DNA of 64,000 nt from Undibacterium pigrum (GTDB lineage Bacteria; Pseudomonadota; Gammaproteobacteria; Burkholderiales; Burkholderiaceae_D): positions 62,001-126,000 of the forward strand of contig NZ_QJKB01000010.1 of the NCBI RefSeq assembly GCF_003201815.1, in the 5' to 3' direction. Both the position numbers and the translations under genes were made by a program. This document shows positions 8,132 through 18,547 of the stretch, one piece after another (the stretch's first letter is position 1; the number at the start of each line of letters is the position of its first letter). The notes below the pieces were generated by a model, which was given only the letters and a program-made list of their open reading frames with translations, searched no databases and was not told where the DNA came from.

Positions 8132-9109
8132 ATGAAGGTATTTCGCGGACTTCCAAATGCAGCCTCCCGTGCCCCCTGTGCACTGGCGATAGGCAATTTT
8201 GATGGCGTGCATCTTGGTCATCAGACTTTGCTTGCCCGCTTGCGGGATGCCGCCACACGTCTGGGCATAGAAGCTGCCGTCATGACATTTGAACCACATC
8301 CACGTGCATTCTTTGCCCAGATGCTGGGTGATCTGTCCAAGGCACCTACCCGTATCGCCAATTTGCGCGACAACATGGCTTCGCTCGAGGCTGCTGGTGT
8401 TGACCGCGTTATCGTTGAACATTTCAATGCTCACTTTGCTGCATTGTCACCGCAAGACTTCATAGAAAAAGTGCTGGTCGATGGCCTGCATGTCAAATGG
8501 GTCATGGTCGGTGAAGATTTTCGCTTTGGTGCAAAACGCGCTGGTGATGTCGCCACCCTGACCGAAGCAGGCTTACGCCATGGTTTTACCGTTGAAACCC
8601 TGCCCTCGGTACAAAACAAGGGTGTGCGCATATCCTCATCTGCAGTGCGCCTGGCACTGGCGAATGGTGATTTTGATGAGGCAGAAGCCTTGCTGGGTCA
8701 TCCTTACCGTATTTCAGGCCATGTTGTGCACGGTCAAAAGCTGGGGCGCACCATAGGTTTTCCTACGCTGAACCTGCGTATTGCTCATCACCGTCCTGCC
8801 CTTAACGGCATATTCATCGTGCAGGTGCACGGCCTGTCAGACCAGCCTTTACCGGCAGTTGCCAGCCTTGGTGTACGTCCTACTGTCGATGACAGTGGCC
8901 GTGTGCTGCTGGAAACCCATGTATTCGATTACAGCGGCCATGCTTATGGCAAAGTCGTGCAGATAGAGTTTTTGAAAAAGCTGCGTGACGAAGAGAAATA
9001 CATAGACTTGCCAACCCTGACAGCGGCCATCAACAAGGACGCTGAACAGGCACGTGCCTACTTCGCCGACAGCCGTCGCCCTGCCCGCTCAGCCACTGAC
9101 CGAATTTGA
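8132..9109 (+). CDS. ribF: Bifunctional riboflavin kinase/FMN adenylyltransferase
   Basis: RibF phosphorylates riboflavin to FMN and adenylates FMN to FAD in the cytosol. The 325-residue length is typical. The N-terminal FAD-synthetase half shows the nucleotidyltransferase signature GNFDGVHLGH (21-30) and RISSSAVR (166-173). The C-terminal kinase half begins near 185 and contains GRTIGFPTLN (205-214) and the ALNGIF segment. It heads the ribF-ileS-lspA-coaBC series, a common betaproteobacterial arrangement. ileS follows after 72 bp. Confidence 0.97.
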   Translation: MKVFRGLPNAASRAPCALAIGNFDGVHLGHQTLLARLRDAATRLGIEAAVMTFEPHPRAFFAQMLGDLSKAPTRIANLRDNMASLEAAGVDRVIVEHFNAHFAALSPQDFIEKVLVDGLHVKWVMVGEDFRFGAKRAGDVATLTEAGLRHGFTVETLPSVQNKGVRISSSAVRLALANGDFDEAEALLGHPYRISGHVVHGQKLGRTIGFPTLNLRIAHHRPALNGIFIVQVHGLSDQPLPAVASLGVRPTVDDSGRVLLETHVFDYSGHAYGKVVQIEFLKKLRDEEKYIDLPTLTAAINKDAEQARAYFADSRRPARSATDRI

Positions 9110-9181
9110 AGCTCACACATCGTTTTATTTCGTTGTAGTTTGTTGTGACTTCATCCCGATTTTAAAAATAGAAAACTCATT

Positions 9182-12046
9182 ATGTCTGAAAACAAAGCGG
9201 CAAAAACTGCCAGTAAATACCCGGTCAATATGACCGAAACAGCTTTCCCCATGCGCGGCGATCTGGCCAAGCGCGAACCCAAGTGGGTCAAGGAATGGCA
9301 AGACAAGAAAATCTATGAACGTGTGCGCAAAGCATCTGCCGGTCGCCCGAAATTCATCCTGCATGATGGCCCACCGTATGCCAATGGTGATATCCATATC
9401 GGCCATGCTGTCAACAAGGTTCTGAAAGACATGATCATCAAGGCGCGCACCATGGCAGGCTTTGATGCACCGTATGTACCTGGCTGGGATTGCCATGGTA
9501 TGCCTATCGAAATCCAGGTAGAAAAACTGTTTGGCAAAAACCTGCCAGTGGCCGAAGTGCATGCCAAGGCACGCGTGTACGCGAATGAGCAGATAGAAAA
9601 ACAAAAAGCTGACTTCATCCGCCTGGGTGTGCTGGGTGAATGGGATAATCCCTACAAAACCATGGCCTTTGGCAATGAAGCCGAAGAATTAAGAGCGCTC
9701 GGCAAATTGCTGGAAAAAGGCTATGTCTATCGCGGCCTGAAACCAGTCAACTGGTGTTTTGACTGCGGTTCTGCCCTGGCAGAAGCCGAAGTTGAATATG
9801 AAAACAAGCGTGACCCGTCCATCGACGTTGGCTTCCCGTTTGCTGAACCAGAAAAACTGGCAGCAGCCTTCAAGCTGGACAAGCTGCCGCTGGACAAAGG
9901 CTATTGCGTCATCTGGACCACAACGCCATGGACCATCCCGTCCAACCAGGCGCTGAACATGCATCCAGAGATCACTTACGCCCTGGTCAAGACCCAGCGC
10001 GAAGGTGAAGATATCCTGCTGATCCTGGCAAAAGACCTGGTTGAAGCCAGCCTCACCAATTACGGCCTGACAGGCGAAGTCATCGCCACTTGCCTGGGTG
10101 CGGATTTGTCAGAAATCAAATTCAAACATCCCTTGTCAGCACTGGATGCGGGCTATGATCGTTTTTCTCCAGTCTACCTGGGTGAATACGTCAGTACAGA
10201 AACCGGTACCGGTGTGGTTCACTCTGCGCCTGCTTACGGCATTGAAGATTTCCAGTCATGCAAGGCGCATGGCATGAAGGATGATGACATCATCGCCCCA
10301 GTCATGGGTGATGGCAAGTTTGCATCCAGCCTGCCTTTCTTTGCTGGCATGACGATATGGGAAGCATCCAAACCTATCTGCGACAAACTGCGTGAAGCAG
10401 GCACTCTGTTCTCATTCAAGATGTTCGAGCATAGCTATATGCATTGCTGGCGTCATAAGACACCTATCATCTATCGCGCCACTTCTCAGTGGTTTGCCAG
10501 CATGGACAATACGCCTAAAGCGGGCGGCGACAGCTTGCGCCAGACAGCATTGAAAGCTATCGATGAAACTGCCTTCTTCCCTGCATGGGGCAAGGCACGT
10601 TTGCATGGCATGATCGCCAACCGTCCTGACTGGACCTTGTCACGTCAGCGTCAATGGGGTGTGCCTATGGCCTTCTTCCTGCATAAGGAAACTGGCCAAT
10701 TGCATCCACGTACGCCAGAGCTGCTGGAACAAATCGCCCTGCGAATAGAAAAAGAAGGCATAGAAGCCTGGCAAAAAATCGAAGTTGCTGATTTGCTTGG
10801 CGACGAAGCAGCCATGTATGTCAAAAACCGCGATACGCTGGACGTATGGTTTGACTCTGGAACAACTCATCAAACTGTCTTGCGCTACTCACACAAAGAG
10901 CAATCTGCCTTTCCGGCGGATTTGTACCTCGAAGGCTCCGACCAGCATCGTGGCTGGTTCCACTCGTCCCTCCTGACATCGAGTATGCTCAATGGTTGCG
11001 CACCATACAAAGCCTTGCTCACGCATGGGTTTGTGGTTGATGGCAACGGTGAAAAAATGTCCAAATCCAAGGGCAATGTAGTCGCCCCTCAAAAGGTATT
11101 TGATACCCTCGGTGCTGACATACTGCGTTTGTGGGTGGCATCAACAGATTACTCCGGCGAATTGTCTATCTCGGATGAAATCCTCAAGCGCGTGACAGAG
11201 GCATATCGCCGCATACGCAATACCCTGCGCTTTGTAATGGCGAACACATCTGATTTTGATGCCGCCAAGGATGCAGTCGCGATCAATGAATTGCTGGAAA
11301 TAGACCGTTACGCCATCGCTAATATGGCAGCACTGCAAAAAGATATCCTGGCGCATTTTGAGGCTTTTGAATTCCATCCTGTGGTCAGCAAATTGCAGTC
11401 ATATTGCTCTGAAGACCTCGGTGGTTTCTACCTCGACATCCTGAAAGACCGCCTGTACACCAGCGGCACGACTTCGCATGCACGTCGTTCCGCACAAACT
11501 GCGATCTGGCATATCACGCAGTCGCTGTTGCGTCTGATGGCACCGGTACTGTCTTTCACGGCTGAAGAAGCATGGCAATTCTTTGCGACCCCTGATGTCT
11601 ACAAAGACGGTGACGAAACCATCTTCACGCAAACTTATTACAGCTTGCCAGAAATCGCAGGTGCAGAGACCTTGCTGGCCAAGTATGCCGCCCTGCGTGC
11701 CGTTCGCACGGGTGTAACCAAGCAGTTGGAAGAAGTACGTGTTGCAGGTGGCATAGGTTCATCCCTGCAGGCGGAAGTGACGATCAAGGCCAGCGGTAGC
11801 AAATTCGATGTATTGAACAGCTTTGCTGATGACCTGAGATTCACTCTGATCACTTCAGCAGCCGCTGTGGAACAAGTTGCCAGCGAAGCAGAAGAAGCGG
11901 TAGTTGTCACGCCATCCAAATACGAGAAATGCGAGCGTTGCTGGCATTATCGCGCGGATGTGGGCAGCAATGCTGAGCACACAAGTTTGTGCGGCCGCTG
12001 CGTAAGTAATCTGTTTGGTAGTGGCGAAGCACGTCGCTTTGCCTGA
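9182..12046 (+). CDS. ileS: Isoleucyl-tRNA synthetase
   Basis: This 954-residue class I synthetase charges tRNA-Ile with isoleucine. The HIGH motif is at 72-75 (DIHIGH) and KMSKS at 625-629. The CP1 editing domain that removes misactivated valine lies between them ([18 protein letters not shown] region). The C-terminus has the zinc-binding Cys pairs CERCWHY and LCGRC, as in bacterial type 1 enzymes. The gene sits between ribF and lspA, as in many proteobacteria. No frameshift or missing motif was seen. Confidence 0.98.
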   Translation: MSENKAAKTASKYPVNMTETAFPMRGDLAKREPKWVKEWQDKKIYERVRKASAGRPKFILHDGPPYANGDIHIGHAVNKVLKDMIIKARTMAGFDAPYVPGWDCHGMPIEIQVEKLFGKNLPVAEVHAKARVYANEQIEKQKADFIRLGVLGEWDNPYKTMAFGNEAEELRALGKLLEKGYVYRGLKPVNWCFDCGSALAEAEVEYENKRDPSIDVGFPFAEPEKLAAAFKLDKLPLDKGYCVIWTTTPWTIPSNQALNMHPEITYALVKTQREGEDILLILAKDLVEASLTNYGLTGEVIATCLGADLSEIKFKHPLSALDAGYDRFSPVYLGEYVSTETGTGVVHSAPAYGIEDFQSCKAHGMKDDDIIAPVMGDGKFASSLPFFAGMTIWEASKPICDKLREAGTLFSFKMFEHSYMHCWRHKTPIIYRATSQWFASMDNTPKAGGDSLRQTALKAIDETAFFPAWGKARLHGMIANRPDWTLSRQRQWGVPMAFFLHKETGQLHPRTPELLEQIALRIEKEGIEAWQKIEVADLLGDEAAMYVKNRDTLDVWFDSGTTHQTVLRYSHKEQSAFPADLYLEGSDQHRGWFHSSLLTSSMLNGCAPYKALLTHGFVVDGNGEKMSKSKGNVVAPQKVFDTLGADILRLWVASTDYSGELSISDEILKRVTEAYRRIRNTLRFVMANTSDFDAAKDAVAINELLEIDRYAIANMAALQKDILAHFEAFEFHPVVSKLQSYCSEDLGGFYLDILKDRLYTSGTTSHARRSAQTAIWHITQSLLRLMAPVLSFTAEEAWQFFATPDVYKDGDETIFTQTYYSLPEIAGAETLLAKYAALRAVRTGVTKQLEEVRVAGGIGSSLQAEVTIKASGSKFDVLNSFADDLRFTLITSAAAVEQVASEAEEAVVVTPSKYEKCERCWHYRADVGSNAEHTSLCGRCVSNLFGSGEARRFA

Positions 12047-12136
12047 TTTTGATCCAGTGAGGCTCTGTAATGAGCCTCACTTTTGAGTCTTACTTTTAAG
12101 CTTAACTCGTCCCGTCTCAATAACATTTCTCCATCC

Positions 12137-12664
12137 ATGGCAACCAAAAAACGTAGCAATGCCTCTGGCAGTTCATCTGGCTCTTCGGCATCCAGTTCAG
12201 CCACGGTACTCTGGCTGGGTTTTGCCGCCATCGTCATTTTGCTGGACCAGGTCAGCAAGATCACCATCAGCAAAGCCTTTACTTATGGCGAGACCCTGGG
12301 CATCACTTCATTTTTCAATCTGACCCTGGTGTATAACAAGGGCGCAGCTTTCAGCTTCCTGGCGGCAGAAACTGGCTGGCAGCGTTATTTCTTTACTGCC
12401 ATAGGCCTGATCGCAGCGGCTTATATTACTTATCTCCTGGTACGCCACGCAGGTCAAAAACTGTTCTGCACTGCCTTGTCCCTGATTATGGGCGGCGCTC
12501 TTGGCAATGTCATCGACAGGGTGATGTATGGTCATGTCATAGATTTCCTGGATTTTCATTACAAGGAAATTTATCACTTCCCGGCTTTCAACATCGCCGA
12601 CAGCGCAATTTGTCTGGGCGCGGCATTATTCATCCTCGATGAATTACGTCGTGTCAAAAAATAA
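12137..12664 (+). CDS. lspA: Lipoprotein signal peptidase (signal peptidase II)
   Basis: LspA cleaves the signal peptide of diacylglyceryl-modified prolipoproteins in the inner membrane. From the ATG at 12137 the protein has 175 residues; an upstream in-frame start at 12083 would add 18 residues with no benefit. The catalytic aspartates are D127 (GNVIDRV) and D155 (FNIADSA). Four hydrophobic segments are visible. A Ser-rich, basic cytoplasmic extension (8-22) precedes the first membrane helix. coaBC begins 11 bases later with its own AAGGA ribosome site, so the pair is probably co-transcribed. Confidence 0.95.
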   Translation: MATKKRSNASGSSSGSSASSSATVLWLGFAAIVILLDQVSKITISKAFTYGETLGITSFFNLTLVYNKGAAFSFLAAETGWQRYFFTAIGLIAAAYITYLLVRHAGQKLFCTALSLIMGGALGNVIDRVMYGHVIDFLDFHYKEIYHFPAFNIADSAICLGAALFILDELRRVKK

Positions 12665-12675
12665 GGAATAGCACC

Positions 12676-13887
12676 ATGAGTCTGCGACTGGCTGGTAAAA
12701 AGATCGTTCTTGGCCTGACTGGTGGCGTGGCCTGCTACAAGATTGCAGAACTGACACGGGCACTGGGTAAGGCCGGAGCCAATGTACAAGTGGTCATGAC
12801 AGAGTCGGCCACCCATTTCATCACGCCGGTCACCATGCAAGCCCTGTCTGGCAATACCGTCTACACCGACCAGTGGGATGCGCGCATACATAATAATATG
12901 CCGCATATAGACTTGACTCGGGACGCTGATGCGATCGTCATCGCTCCGTGCAGCACAGATTTTATCTTCAAGCTGGCACATGGTGCCTGCAATGATTTGC
13001 TGTCCACTTTGTGCATAGCCCGTCCAGCCAGTGTACCTTTGCTGATAGCACCTGCCATGAATGTGGAGATGTGGCAAAATCCGGCTACCCAGCGCAATGT
13101 GCAACAGATTCTGGCCGATGGCATACAGATCATGGGACCAGCTGCTGGCGACCAGGCATGTGGTGAAACCGGCATGGGACGCATGCTGGAAGCAGATCAA
13201 TTGCTGGCAGAAATCACTGCAGCCTTCCAGGCCAAGACCCTGGCGGGCAAACATGTGCTGATCACCGCTGGCCCCACCTTTGAACCGATAGACCCTGTAC
13301 GTGGCATTACCAACCTGTCTTCAGGCAAGATGGGTTATGCAATTGCTCATGCGGCCTGGGAAGCGGGTGCCATCGTCACCCTGGTTTCTGGCCCGACCGC
13401 ACTTGATACCCCTTACGGTGTACGCCGCATCAATGTGCAAACCGCGCAGCAAATGCACGATGCCGTGATGGCGCAATTGAAGCAGCAAAAACAGGATATA
13501 TTTGTTGCGGTAGCTGCCGTCGCTGACTGGAAGGTAGCCAATGTCAGCGCGCAAAAGCTCAAGAAGACTGGTGCCAACGACACGCCGCAATTACAGTTTG
13601 CCCCTAACCCCGACATACTCGCCAGCGTAGCGGCCATGCCAAATGCGCCGTATTGCGTAGGCTTTGCTGCCGAATCAGAAAACCTGCTGCAATATGGTTC
13701 AGCCAAGCGCCAAAAGAAAAATATTCCGCTACTGGTTGGCAATATAGGGCATCAAACCTTTGGCAAGGACGAAAATGAACTGGTGCTGTTTGATGACCAT
13801 GGTCACACCAATCTACCCGCTGCCGACAAGCAAACCCTGGCGGCACAACTGGTGGCAGAAATCGCCCTGCGCACCAGCCTGATGTAA
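12676..13887 (+). CDS. coaBC: Bifunctional phosphopantothenoylcysteine decarboxylase/phosphopantothenate-cysteine ligase
   Basis: This enzyme of coenzyme A synthesis joins cysteine to 4'-phosphopantothenate (CoaB) and decarboxylates the product (CoaC, FMN-dependent). The 403-residue protein has the N-terminal flavoprotein domain (LTGGVACYKIAEL near 13-25, then PAMNVEMWQNPATQRN). The C-terminal CTP-dependent ligase domain starts with GPTFEPIDPVRGITNLSSG. An AAGGA ribosome site lies 8 bases before the ATG. A hairpin after the stop separates it from dut. Confidence 0.97.
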   Translation: MSLRLAGKKIVLGLTGGVACYKIAELTRALGKAGANVQVVMTESATHFITPVTMQALSGNTVYTDQWDARIHNNMPHIDLTRDADAIVIAPCSTDFIFKLAHGACNDLLSTLCIARPASVPLLIAPAMNVEMWQNPATQRNVQQILADGIQIMGPAAGDQACGETGMGRMLEADQLLAEITAAFQAKTLAGKHVLITAGPTFEPIDPVRGITNLSSGKMGYAIAHAAWEAGAIVTLVSGPTALDTPYGVRRINVQTAQQMHDAVMAQLKQQKQDIFVAVAAVADWKVANVSAQKLKKTGANDTPQLQFAPNPDILASVAAMPNAPYCVGFAAESENLLQYGSAKRQKKNIPLLVGNIGHQTFGKDENELVLFDDHGHTNLPAADKQTLAAQLVAEIALRTSLM

Positions 13888-13900
13888 ATCTTCCATTCAT

Positions 13901-13926
13901 GCTCAAAGAGCCTGGTCTCTTTGAGC
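13901..13926 (+). terminator. Hairpin between coaBC and dut, terminator-like
   Basis: A perfect 10-bp stem has arms gctcaaagag (13901-13910) and ctctttgagc (13917-13926) around a 6-base loop. The tail attatttatttgtt is T-rich but not a clean run. It ends 21 bases before the dut ATG, so it could terminate coaBC transcripts or modulate dut translation. Confidence 0.5.
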
Positions 13927-13947
13927 ATTATTTATTTGTTCGATATC

Positions 13948-14397
13948 ATGAAAAACATAGACCTGAAAATCCTCGACAACCGCATGAAGGACTTCCTGCC
14001 ATCATATGGCACACCCGGCAGCGCGGGCCTGGACCTGCGCGCCTGTATAGATGACGCCATCACAATACAACCGGGCCAGACAGTGCTGATCCCTACCGGC
14101 CTGGCCATCCACATCGCCGACCCTGGCTACGCCGCCATGATCTTGCCACGCAGTGGCATGGGCCATAAAAATGGTATTGTTCTGGGTAACCTGGTTGGTC
14201 TGATCGACTCTGACTATCAGGGCCAATTGATGGTATCAACCTGGAACCGTGGTCAGGCGGAATTTACCCTGCAACCTATGGACAGGCTGGCGCAACTGAT
14301 TATCGTGCCGGTGTTACAGGTGGGCTTCAATATCGTTGATGAATTTGGGCAGAGTGAGCGCGGTGAAGGCGGCTTTGGGAGTACGGGCAAACATTAA
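13948..14397 (+). CDS. dut: dUTP diphosphatase (dUTPase)
   Basis: Dut hydrolyses dUTP to dUMP and pyrophosphate, keeping uracil out of DNA and feeding dTMP synthesis. From the ATG at 13948 it has 149 residues, typical of the homotrimeric family. All five motifs are present: [42 protein letters not shown] and the C-terminal [10 protein letters not shown] arm. A TTG at 13921 in the same frame lies inside the hairpin and is unlikely. Its stop overlaps the stop of the convergent membrane-protein gene by 3 bp. Confidence 0.97.
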   Translation: MKNIDLKILDNRMKDFLPSYGTPGSAGLDLRACIDDAITIQPGQTVLIPTGLAIHIADPGYAAMILPRSGMGHKNGIVLGNLVGLIDSDYQGQLMVSTWNRGQAEFTLQPMDRLAQLIIVPVLQVGFNIVDEFGQSERGEGGFGSTGKH

Positions 14398-14822
14398 ATT
14401 CCTGTATTGCCCACCCACTTATTGTATGAGCCCAGCGAAGTAAATAATAGCAACGTCAGCAAAACCAATAATGTCAGCAATAAAACAGCCAACAAAAAAT
14501 ACGCATGGTAAGGTGGTGCATGCATCATCGTTATGCCAGTGAGTACTATAAGAGTGACATCTGCAATAAAGCAAAGCAGCAATTTCCAGACACGTGTCCA
14601 TGAATGCGAACGCAATGCCCATGCAAACATCGCATAGGGCACGACCAGCATTAATAATGCAATCAACACTGGTGAGACTGGATATGGCTGCGGCTCGATA
14701 ATGTGGCGCACATTGATCAGATATCCGTCTGGCTGCGTGCCAGCCCACAATAGTAATGCCGCCATCACCAGATAGATGGCGGCAATTATTTTTGTAGTAT
14801 GGCGGTAGACCTGCTCAAACAT
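14394..14822 (-). CDS. Small four-helix membrane protein, function unknown
   Basis: The 142-residue protein consists almost wholly of four hydrophobic helices, at about residues 12-28, 50-68, 80-99 and 107-130, with short polar loops. No catalytic motif or family signature is recognised. Its stop codon overlaps the dut stop (convergent genes). It starts 13 bp after the FMN-reductase stop on the same strand, so it is probably the second gene of that two-gene transcript. An inner-membrane location is inferred from hydrophobicity. Confidence 0.6.
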   Translation of the reverse strand: MFEQVYRHTTKIIAAIYLVMAALLLWAGTQPDGYLINVRHIIEPQPYPVSPVLIALLMLVVPYAMFAWALRSHSWTRVWKLLLCFIADVTLIVLTGITMMHAPPYHAYFLLAVLLLTLLVLLTLLLFTSLGSYNKWVGNTGI

Positions 14823-14835
14823 GTTCAGGAATCAA

Positions 14836-15360
14836 TCAGGCAAAGTTCGCCAGTGCCGCCACCAATTTAGCTTTCAGTTCTTCGTTCTTCAGTTCCTGCC
14901 TCTCCACATCAAAATTCTCATAAAAAGTCGGTACAGACAGGCTGGCTTTCAATTGCCCACCAAAGAATGGTGCGGATGTGGTCGCGGCGGCCAGTACGCT
15001 GGCTCCACCGCGGGCACCAGGAGAAGTCGAGATCATGACCATAGGCTTGCCCTGGAAAACCTTGCCATTGGCGCGTGAGCACCAGTCAAACAGGTTCTTA
15101 TAGGCGGCGCTGTAAGAGCCATTGTGTTCGGCGAAAGAAATCAGGATGGCATCGCTGGCGGCGATCTTGTCCAGAAATGCCAGGGCCAGCGCGGGCTTGC
15201 CCAGGTCTGCTTCTTTGTCTACGCTAAACAGCGGCAATTCATAATCATTCAAATCCAGCACTTCAACTTCAGCCCCGGCAACCAGATGAGCGGCATAGGT
15301 AACCAGTTGTTTATTGATGGATTTTTTGCTGCTGCTGGCAGCGAAGGCGAGTAATTTCAT
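14836..15360 (-). CDS. NADPH-dependent FMN reductase family protein
   Basis: The 174-residue protein has a flavodoxin-like fold. The N-terminal strand and FMN-phosphate loop read LLAFAASSSKKSINKQL, and the mid-protein segment SFAEHNGSYSAAYKNLFDW is typical of the PF03358 family (chromate/azo/quinone reductases). The later STSPGARGG loop also contacts flavin in relatives. It likely passes electrons from NAD(P)H through FMN to quinones or other acceptors in the cytosol. The exact substrate is not known. It is followed closely by the small membrane-protein gene. Confidence 0.87.
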   Translation of the reverse strand: MKLLAFAASSSKKSINKQLVTYAAHLVAGAEVEVLDLNDYELPLFSVDKEADLGKPALALAFLDKIAASDAILISFAEHNGSYSAAYKNLFDWCSRANGKVFQGKPMVMISTSPGARGGASVLAAATTSAPFFGGQLKASLSVPTFYENFDVERQELKNEELKAKLVAALANFA

Positions 15361-15410
15361 GGTGTGTTCCCGGTAAGAAAATCGTTAAAAAGGCGGATAT
15401 GCAACTGCAC

Positions 15411-17330
15411 TTATTTTTTTAAGGGCGTTAAATCTATGGGTTTCAGGTAATCGTATTGGCCCGGGACGATCAGATAGCTTTGCCGGTATGGCTGATAGCC
15501 CTCAGCCTCAACCAGCAGTTCGTAACGCCCTGATTTCAGGCCAACGAAAGAAAAGGATGACTGATAACTATAATCCTGGCCAGCCATGTAGGCTTCGGCA
15601 CCGCGGTCTTTTCCACCATACTCCGGTGTCAGTATACGGTTTTCATTTTCACCCTTGAGGGTAATGGATACTATGCGGATGTGCTGGTGAGGCTGGCGAT
15701 AACTTCCAGCGGGATTGTCTCCAGCCTTGATATCGGCCCCTATATAGCCTGACAGCACGCCTTGTGGCACCAGCGAAAATGTCAATGCTGGCTTTTTGCC
15801 GGATGCAATCACGGCAGGGATTTTTGCCGGAACTGTTTTAAAGCCATACGCAAACACTGTTGCTTCATACTCCCCTACAGGGAAGGGTCCGAATTCTCTG
15901 CCACTATCACCTGCGCTCACAGGCAGAATTATTTGCTCGCGAGCAGCCCCCGTACCGACGGGCGTCAACAGCAACAAGGGGTCGGTTTTAGGGAGCTTGT
16001 CTTGCATTTCATAAGTGAAGGCCACCTGTACATTGCCATTATCAGTGAGTGTAGCTACAGCATTCTTTTGATCTGCAGAAGCAAGTACGGCAGCATATTG
16101 GCGGAAAACCTCTGGTGACGACAGTATGCTGACATGGCTTTCATTGAAGCCCTTGACCATGCGGGCATCTGCCTGTGCGTCGGCACGCAGCTCGCTGGCC
16201 AGAGTGATGCTGCCGTCAGTATTGGCTGAGCGCAGCAGGCTGTAACTGCCGCCATGACCAAAAAACAGATAGTAGTCCAAGCCCGGCGGCAAAGGTTTCT
16301 GGAACAGTGTTTGCACAAAACGGCCACTGGCTTGCATATCATTCCACGAAGGCACGACAACCGGCGAATAGCGTACGCCCTTGTCTGCCATGGTATCGCC
16401 CCCCCATGGGGTCGACAATGAAACGAACAGTTTGGCTGTCGGAAATTGCGCACCATAATTGCTGAGGAAAGAGCGCACAACCAGACCACCCATGCTATGC
16501 GCAGTAAAATAAATTTTATCGAAATGATAGCGCCTTTGCAGGTTGACCATTTTCCAGTACAGCAGATAAGCCATGGAATCCAGAGAAGCACCAGAGGGGT
16601 AATAAAAAAACCAGGGCTGGTATTTGCTTCTGTCCAGATGCTCAAAAAAATATTTCCAGTCCTGCGGAGAACCACCAACACCATGGACGAAAAGGACAGG
16701 GATTTTGGCCGGATCGTATTTTTCAAGGAAATAAATATTGCCGCCAGTTTTTTTAAAAAAATCCACTGGCGCCCAGTAAGCGCCCCGGCCAGCATAGGAC
16801 GAAAATACCGCATCATCAAGCTCCGCAATCGCCCCTATCTGGGTACTATGCAATTTGCTTCCGCTTGCCGGTGTGGCTACTACAGTGCCTGTCGGAATGG
16901 CAGTTTGCGCAGCATTGGAAATAAGGAAGTTGAGTTCAGCGACGACACCAGTTCCTGACGCCACGATCGAGGTGGATGCATATAGTCCAACAGGTTCACC
17001 TTCATCCAGCATGAGGTTGCCATTGGCATCACCAAAGGCAAATACTGCATACTCGCCCTTGGGAACAATTAATTCATAAGCGCCAGGTTCATGCAGTACC
17101 GTGTAGTGGGCGATTTCCAGCTTCCCCTGGTGTTTGGTATAGGCCGCAACGACAACGGGTTTATCCCATGTCATATCACTGGATATCGAGCCAACCAGCA
17201 CCGTCGATGAATAAAAGACCTTGGTTTCTTCATTCAATTTAACGAATGAACAGGCGCTGATACAAGCACTGAGGCACGCACCACCAATTATCCAGGCCAG
17301 CACACGCAGTGACAATCTTCGTATCACCAT
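15411..17330 (-). CDS. Lipoprotein alpha/beta hydrolase (PGAP1/lipase-like) flanked by beta-sandwich domains
   Basis: The start at 17330 is preferred because it gives a proper lipoprotein signal: basic MVIRR, a hydrophobic stretch, then the lipobox L-S-A-C with Cys23. The frame is open upstream to 17459 but only with a GTG start. Residues about 40-130 form a beta-rich domain containing GDANGNLMLDEGE, which resembles a calcium-binding loop. The hydrolase core has FVHGVGGSPQDW and the nucleophile elbow AHSMGG (Ser279). The last 130 residues resemble a carboxypeptidase-regulatory-like sandwich. A membrane-anchored esterase or lipase is likely; substrate unknown. The region 17331-17670 up to the pirin gene is AT-rich and shows no other gene. 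Confidence 0.75.
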   Translation of the reverse strand: MVIRRLSLRVLAWIIGGACLSACISACSFVKLNEETKVFYSSTVLVGSISSDMTWDKPVVVAAYTKHQGKLEIAHYTVLHEPGAYELIVPKGEYAVFAFGDANGNLMLDEGEPVGLYASTSIVASGTGVVAELNFLISNAAQTAIPTGTVVATPASGSKLHSTQIGAIAELDDAVFSSYAGRGAYWAPVDFFKKTGGNIYFLEKYDPAKIPVLFVHGVGGSPQDWKYFFEHLDRSKYQPWFFYYPSGASLDSMAYLLYWKMVNLQRRYHFDKIYFTAHSMGGLVVRSFLSNYGAQFPTAKLFVSLSTPWGGDTMADKGVRYSPVVVPSWNDMQASGRFVQTLFQKPLPPGLDYYLFFGHGGSYSLLRSANTDGSITLASELRADAQADARMVKGFNESHVSILSSPEVFRQYAAVLASADQKNAVATLTDNGNVQVAFTYEMQDKLPKTDPLLLLTPVGTGAAREQIILPVSAGDSGREFGPFPVGEYEATVFAYGFKTVPAKIPAVIASGKKPALTFSLVPQGVLSGYIGADIKAGDNPAGSYRQPHQHIRIVSITLKGENENRILTPEYGGKDRGAEAYMAGQDYSYQSSFSFVGLKSGRYELLVEAEGYQPYRQSYLIVPGQYDYLKPIDLTPLKK

Positions 17331-17670
17331 CAGAACATTGACCTGACCAGAAAATAGCCCCAAATTATCCTTTACTGATACCTGCATGTTTGCTTGTTTC
17401 CAAATAAAAGGTGAATGACATATTTGCCAGGTCAAGGTGAAGACTGATGTGCATGCCACCTCAAAAAATTATATCAAATATAATAGTTGAAATTCGCATT
17501 TTTACGGCATATATACAGTGCCTGGAAGGTATTTTGAAGCTGACTGGGATATTAATTTCTGGCAGTAAAAACTGATTACTTATTTATTACTATCGCCAGT
17601 GACACCGTTATCTGGCGTCACCAATGTTACCAATGTCATCAACAAACGCTTTTGAAAAGGAATAAACAAC

Positions 17671-18537
17671 ATGAGCGTCATCAGCCTGACCATACCCGCG
17701 CGCAGCAAAGACCTTGGAGGGTTTACTGTCGGGCGCATCCTGCCATTTGCCAAGCTCCATCTGGTTGGCCCCTTCATCTTTCTCGACCATATGGGGCCCG
17801 CCCGGTTTGAAGCCAGGCAAGGCATGGATGTAAGGCCGCACCCGCACATAGGCCTGGCAACTGTTACCTATCTTTTTGAAGGCAGCATGTTTCATCGTGA
17901 CAGCCTGGGTTCAGAGCAAGAGATACTGGCTGGCGATGTCAACTGGATGACTGCCGGTCGCGGTATCACCCACTCTGAGCGCAATAGTCCTGAGCAAAGA
18001 TCGCAAACCCGCACTGTGCATGGTTTGCAAAGCTGGGTGGCTTTGCCCAAAGAGTTTGAGGAAGTGGAGCCGGAATTTCATCATCATGCAGCAGATAGTT
18101 TGCCAGCATTTGCCATCAATGATGTGGTACTGAAGCTGATTGCCGGCTCTGCCTACGGCCATACTGCACCCGTCAAAATTTTTAGCCCGCTGTTTTATGT
18201 GGAAGCAAAAATGCCAGCAGGTACGCAATTGCAAGTACCAGCAGAATATGCTGAACGTGCCTTGTACCTGATCTCGGGTAACGTACGAATAGCAGATGAA
18301 GCCATAGAAGAGCGTACCATGCCTGTCTTTGCTGAAGGCGCAGATGTGACCATTACAGCAAGCAGCGATGCCCACCTGGTGTTACTGGGTGGTGCAACAT
18401 TGCCTGAACAGCGCCATATTTTCTGGAATTTTGTTTCCACATCAGAAGCGCGCATTGAACAGGCAAAAGCAGACTGGAAAGCCGGGCGCTTTGCAAAAGT
18501 CCCGGGCGACGACGAATTCATTCCATTACCAGAATAG
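17671..18537 (+). CDS. Pirin family protein
   Basis: The 288-residue bicupin has the pirin signature in the N-terminal cupin: HPHIGLATVTYLFEG with H57 and H59, and HSERN with H101 and E103. These four residues bind the metal in known pirins. The C-terminal cupin (about 175-270) is less conserved. Bacterial pirins include quercetin dioxygenase-like enzymes and regulators of central metabolism, so the exact activity is open. An AAGGAAT ribosome site precedes the ATG. The OsmC gene follows after 10 bp, which suggests a stress-linked two-gene operon. Confidence 0.92.
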   Translation: MSVISLTIPARSKDLGGFTVGRILPFAKLHLVGPFIFLDHMGPARFEARQGMDVRPHPHIGLATVTYLFEGSMFHRDSLGSEQEILAGDVNWMTAGRGITHSERNSPEQRSQTRTVHGLQSWVALPKEFEEVEPEFHHHAADSLPAFAINDVVLKLIAGSAYGHTAPVKIFSPLFYVEAKMPAGTQLQVPAEYAERALYLISGNVRIADEAIEERTMPVFAEGADVTITASSDAHLVLLGGATLPEQRHIFWNFVSTSEARIEQAKADWKAGRFAKVPGDDEFIPLPE

Positions 18538-18547
18538 GGAAAACAAG

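Noticed and set aside
16055..16828. 257-codon minus-strand open frame inside the lipoprotein hydrolase gene
   Set aside because: It is an alternative frame of a gene whose own frame holds the hydrolase motifs.
17331..17459. N-terminal extension of the lipoprotein hydrolase to the GTG at 17459
   Set aside because: It would place 43 residues before an otherwise proper lipoprotein signal peptide.
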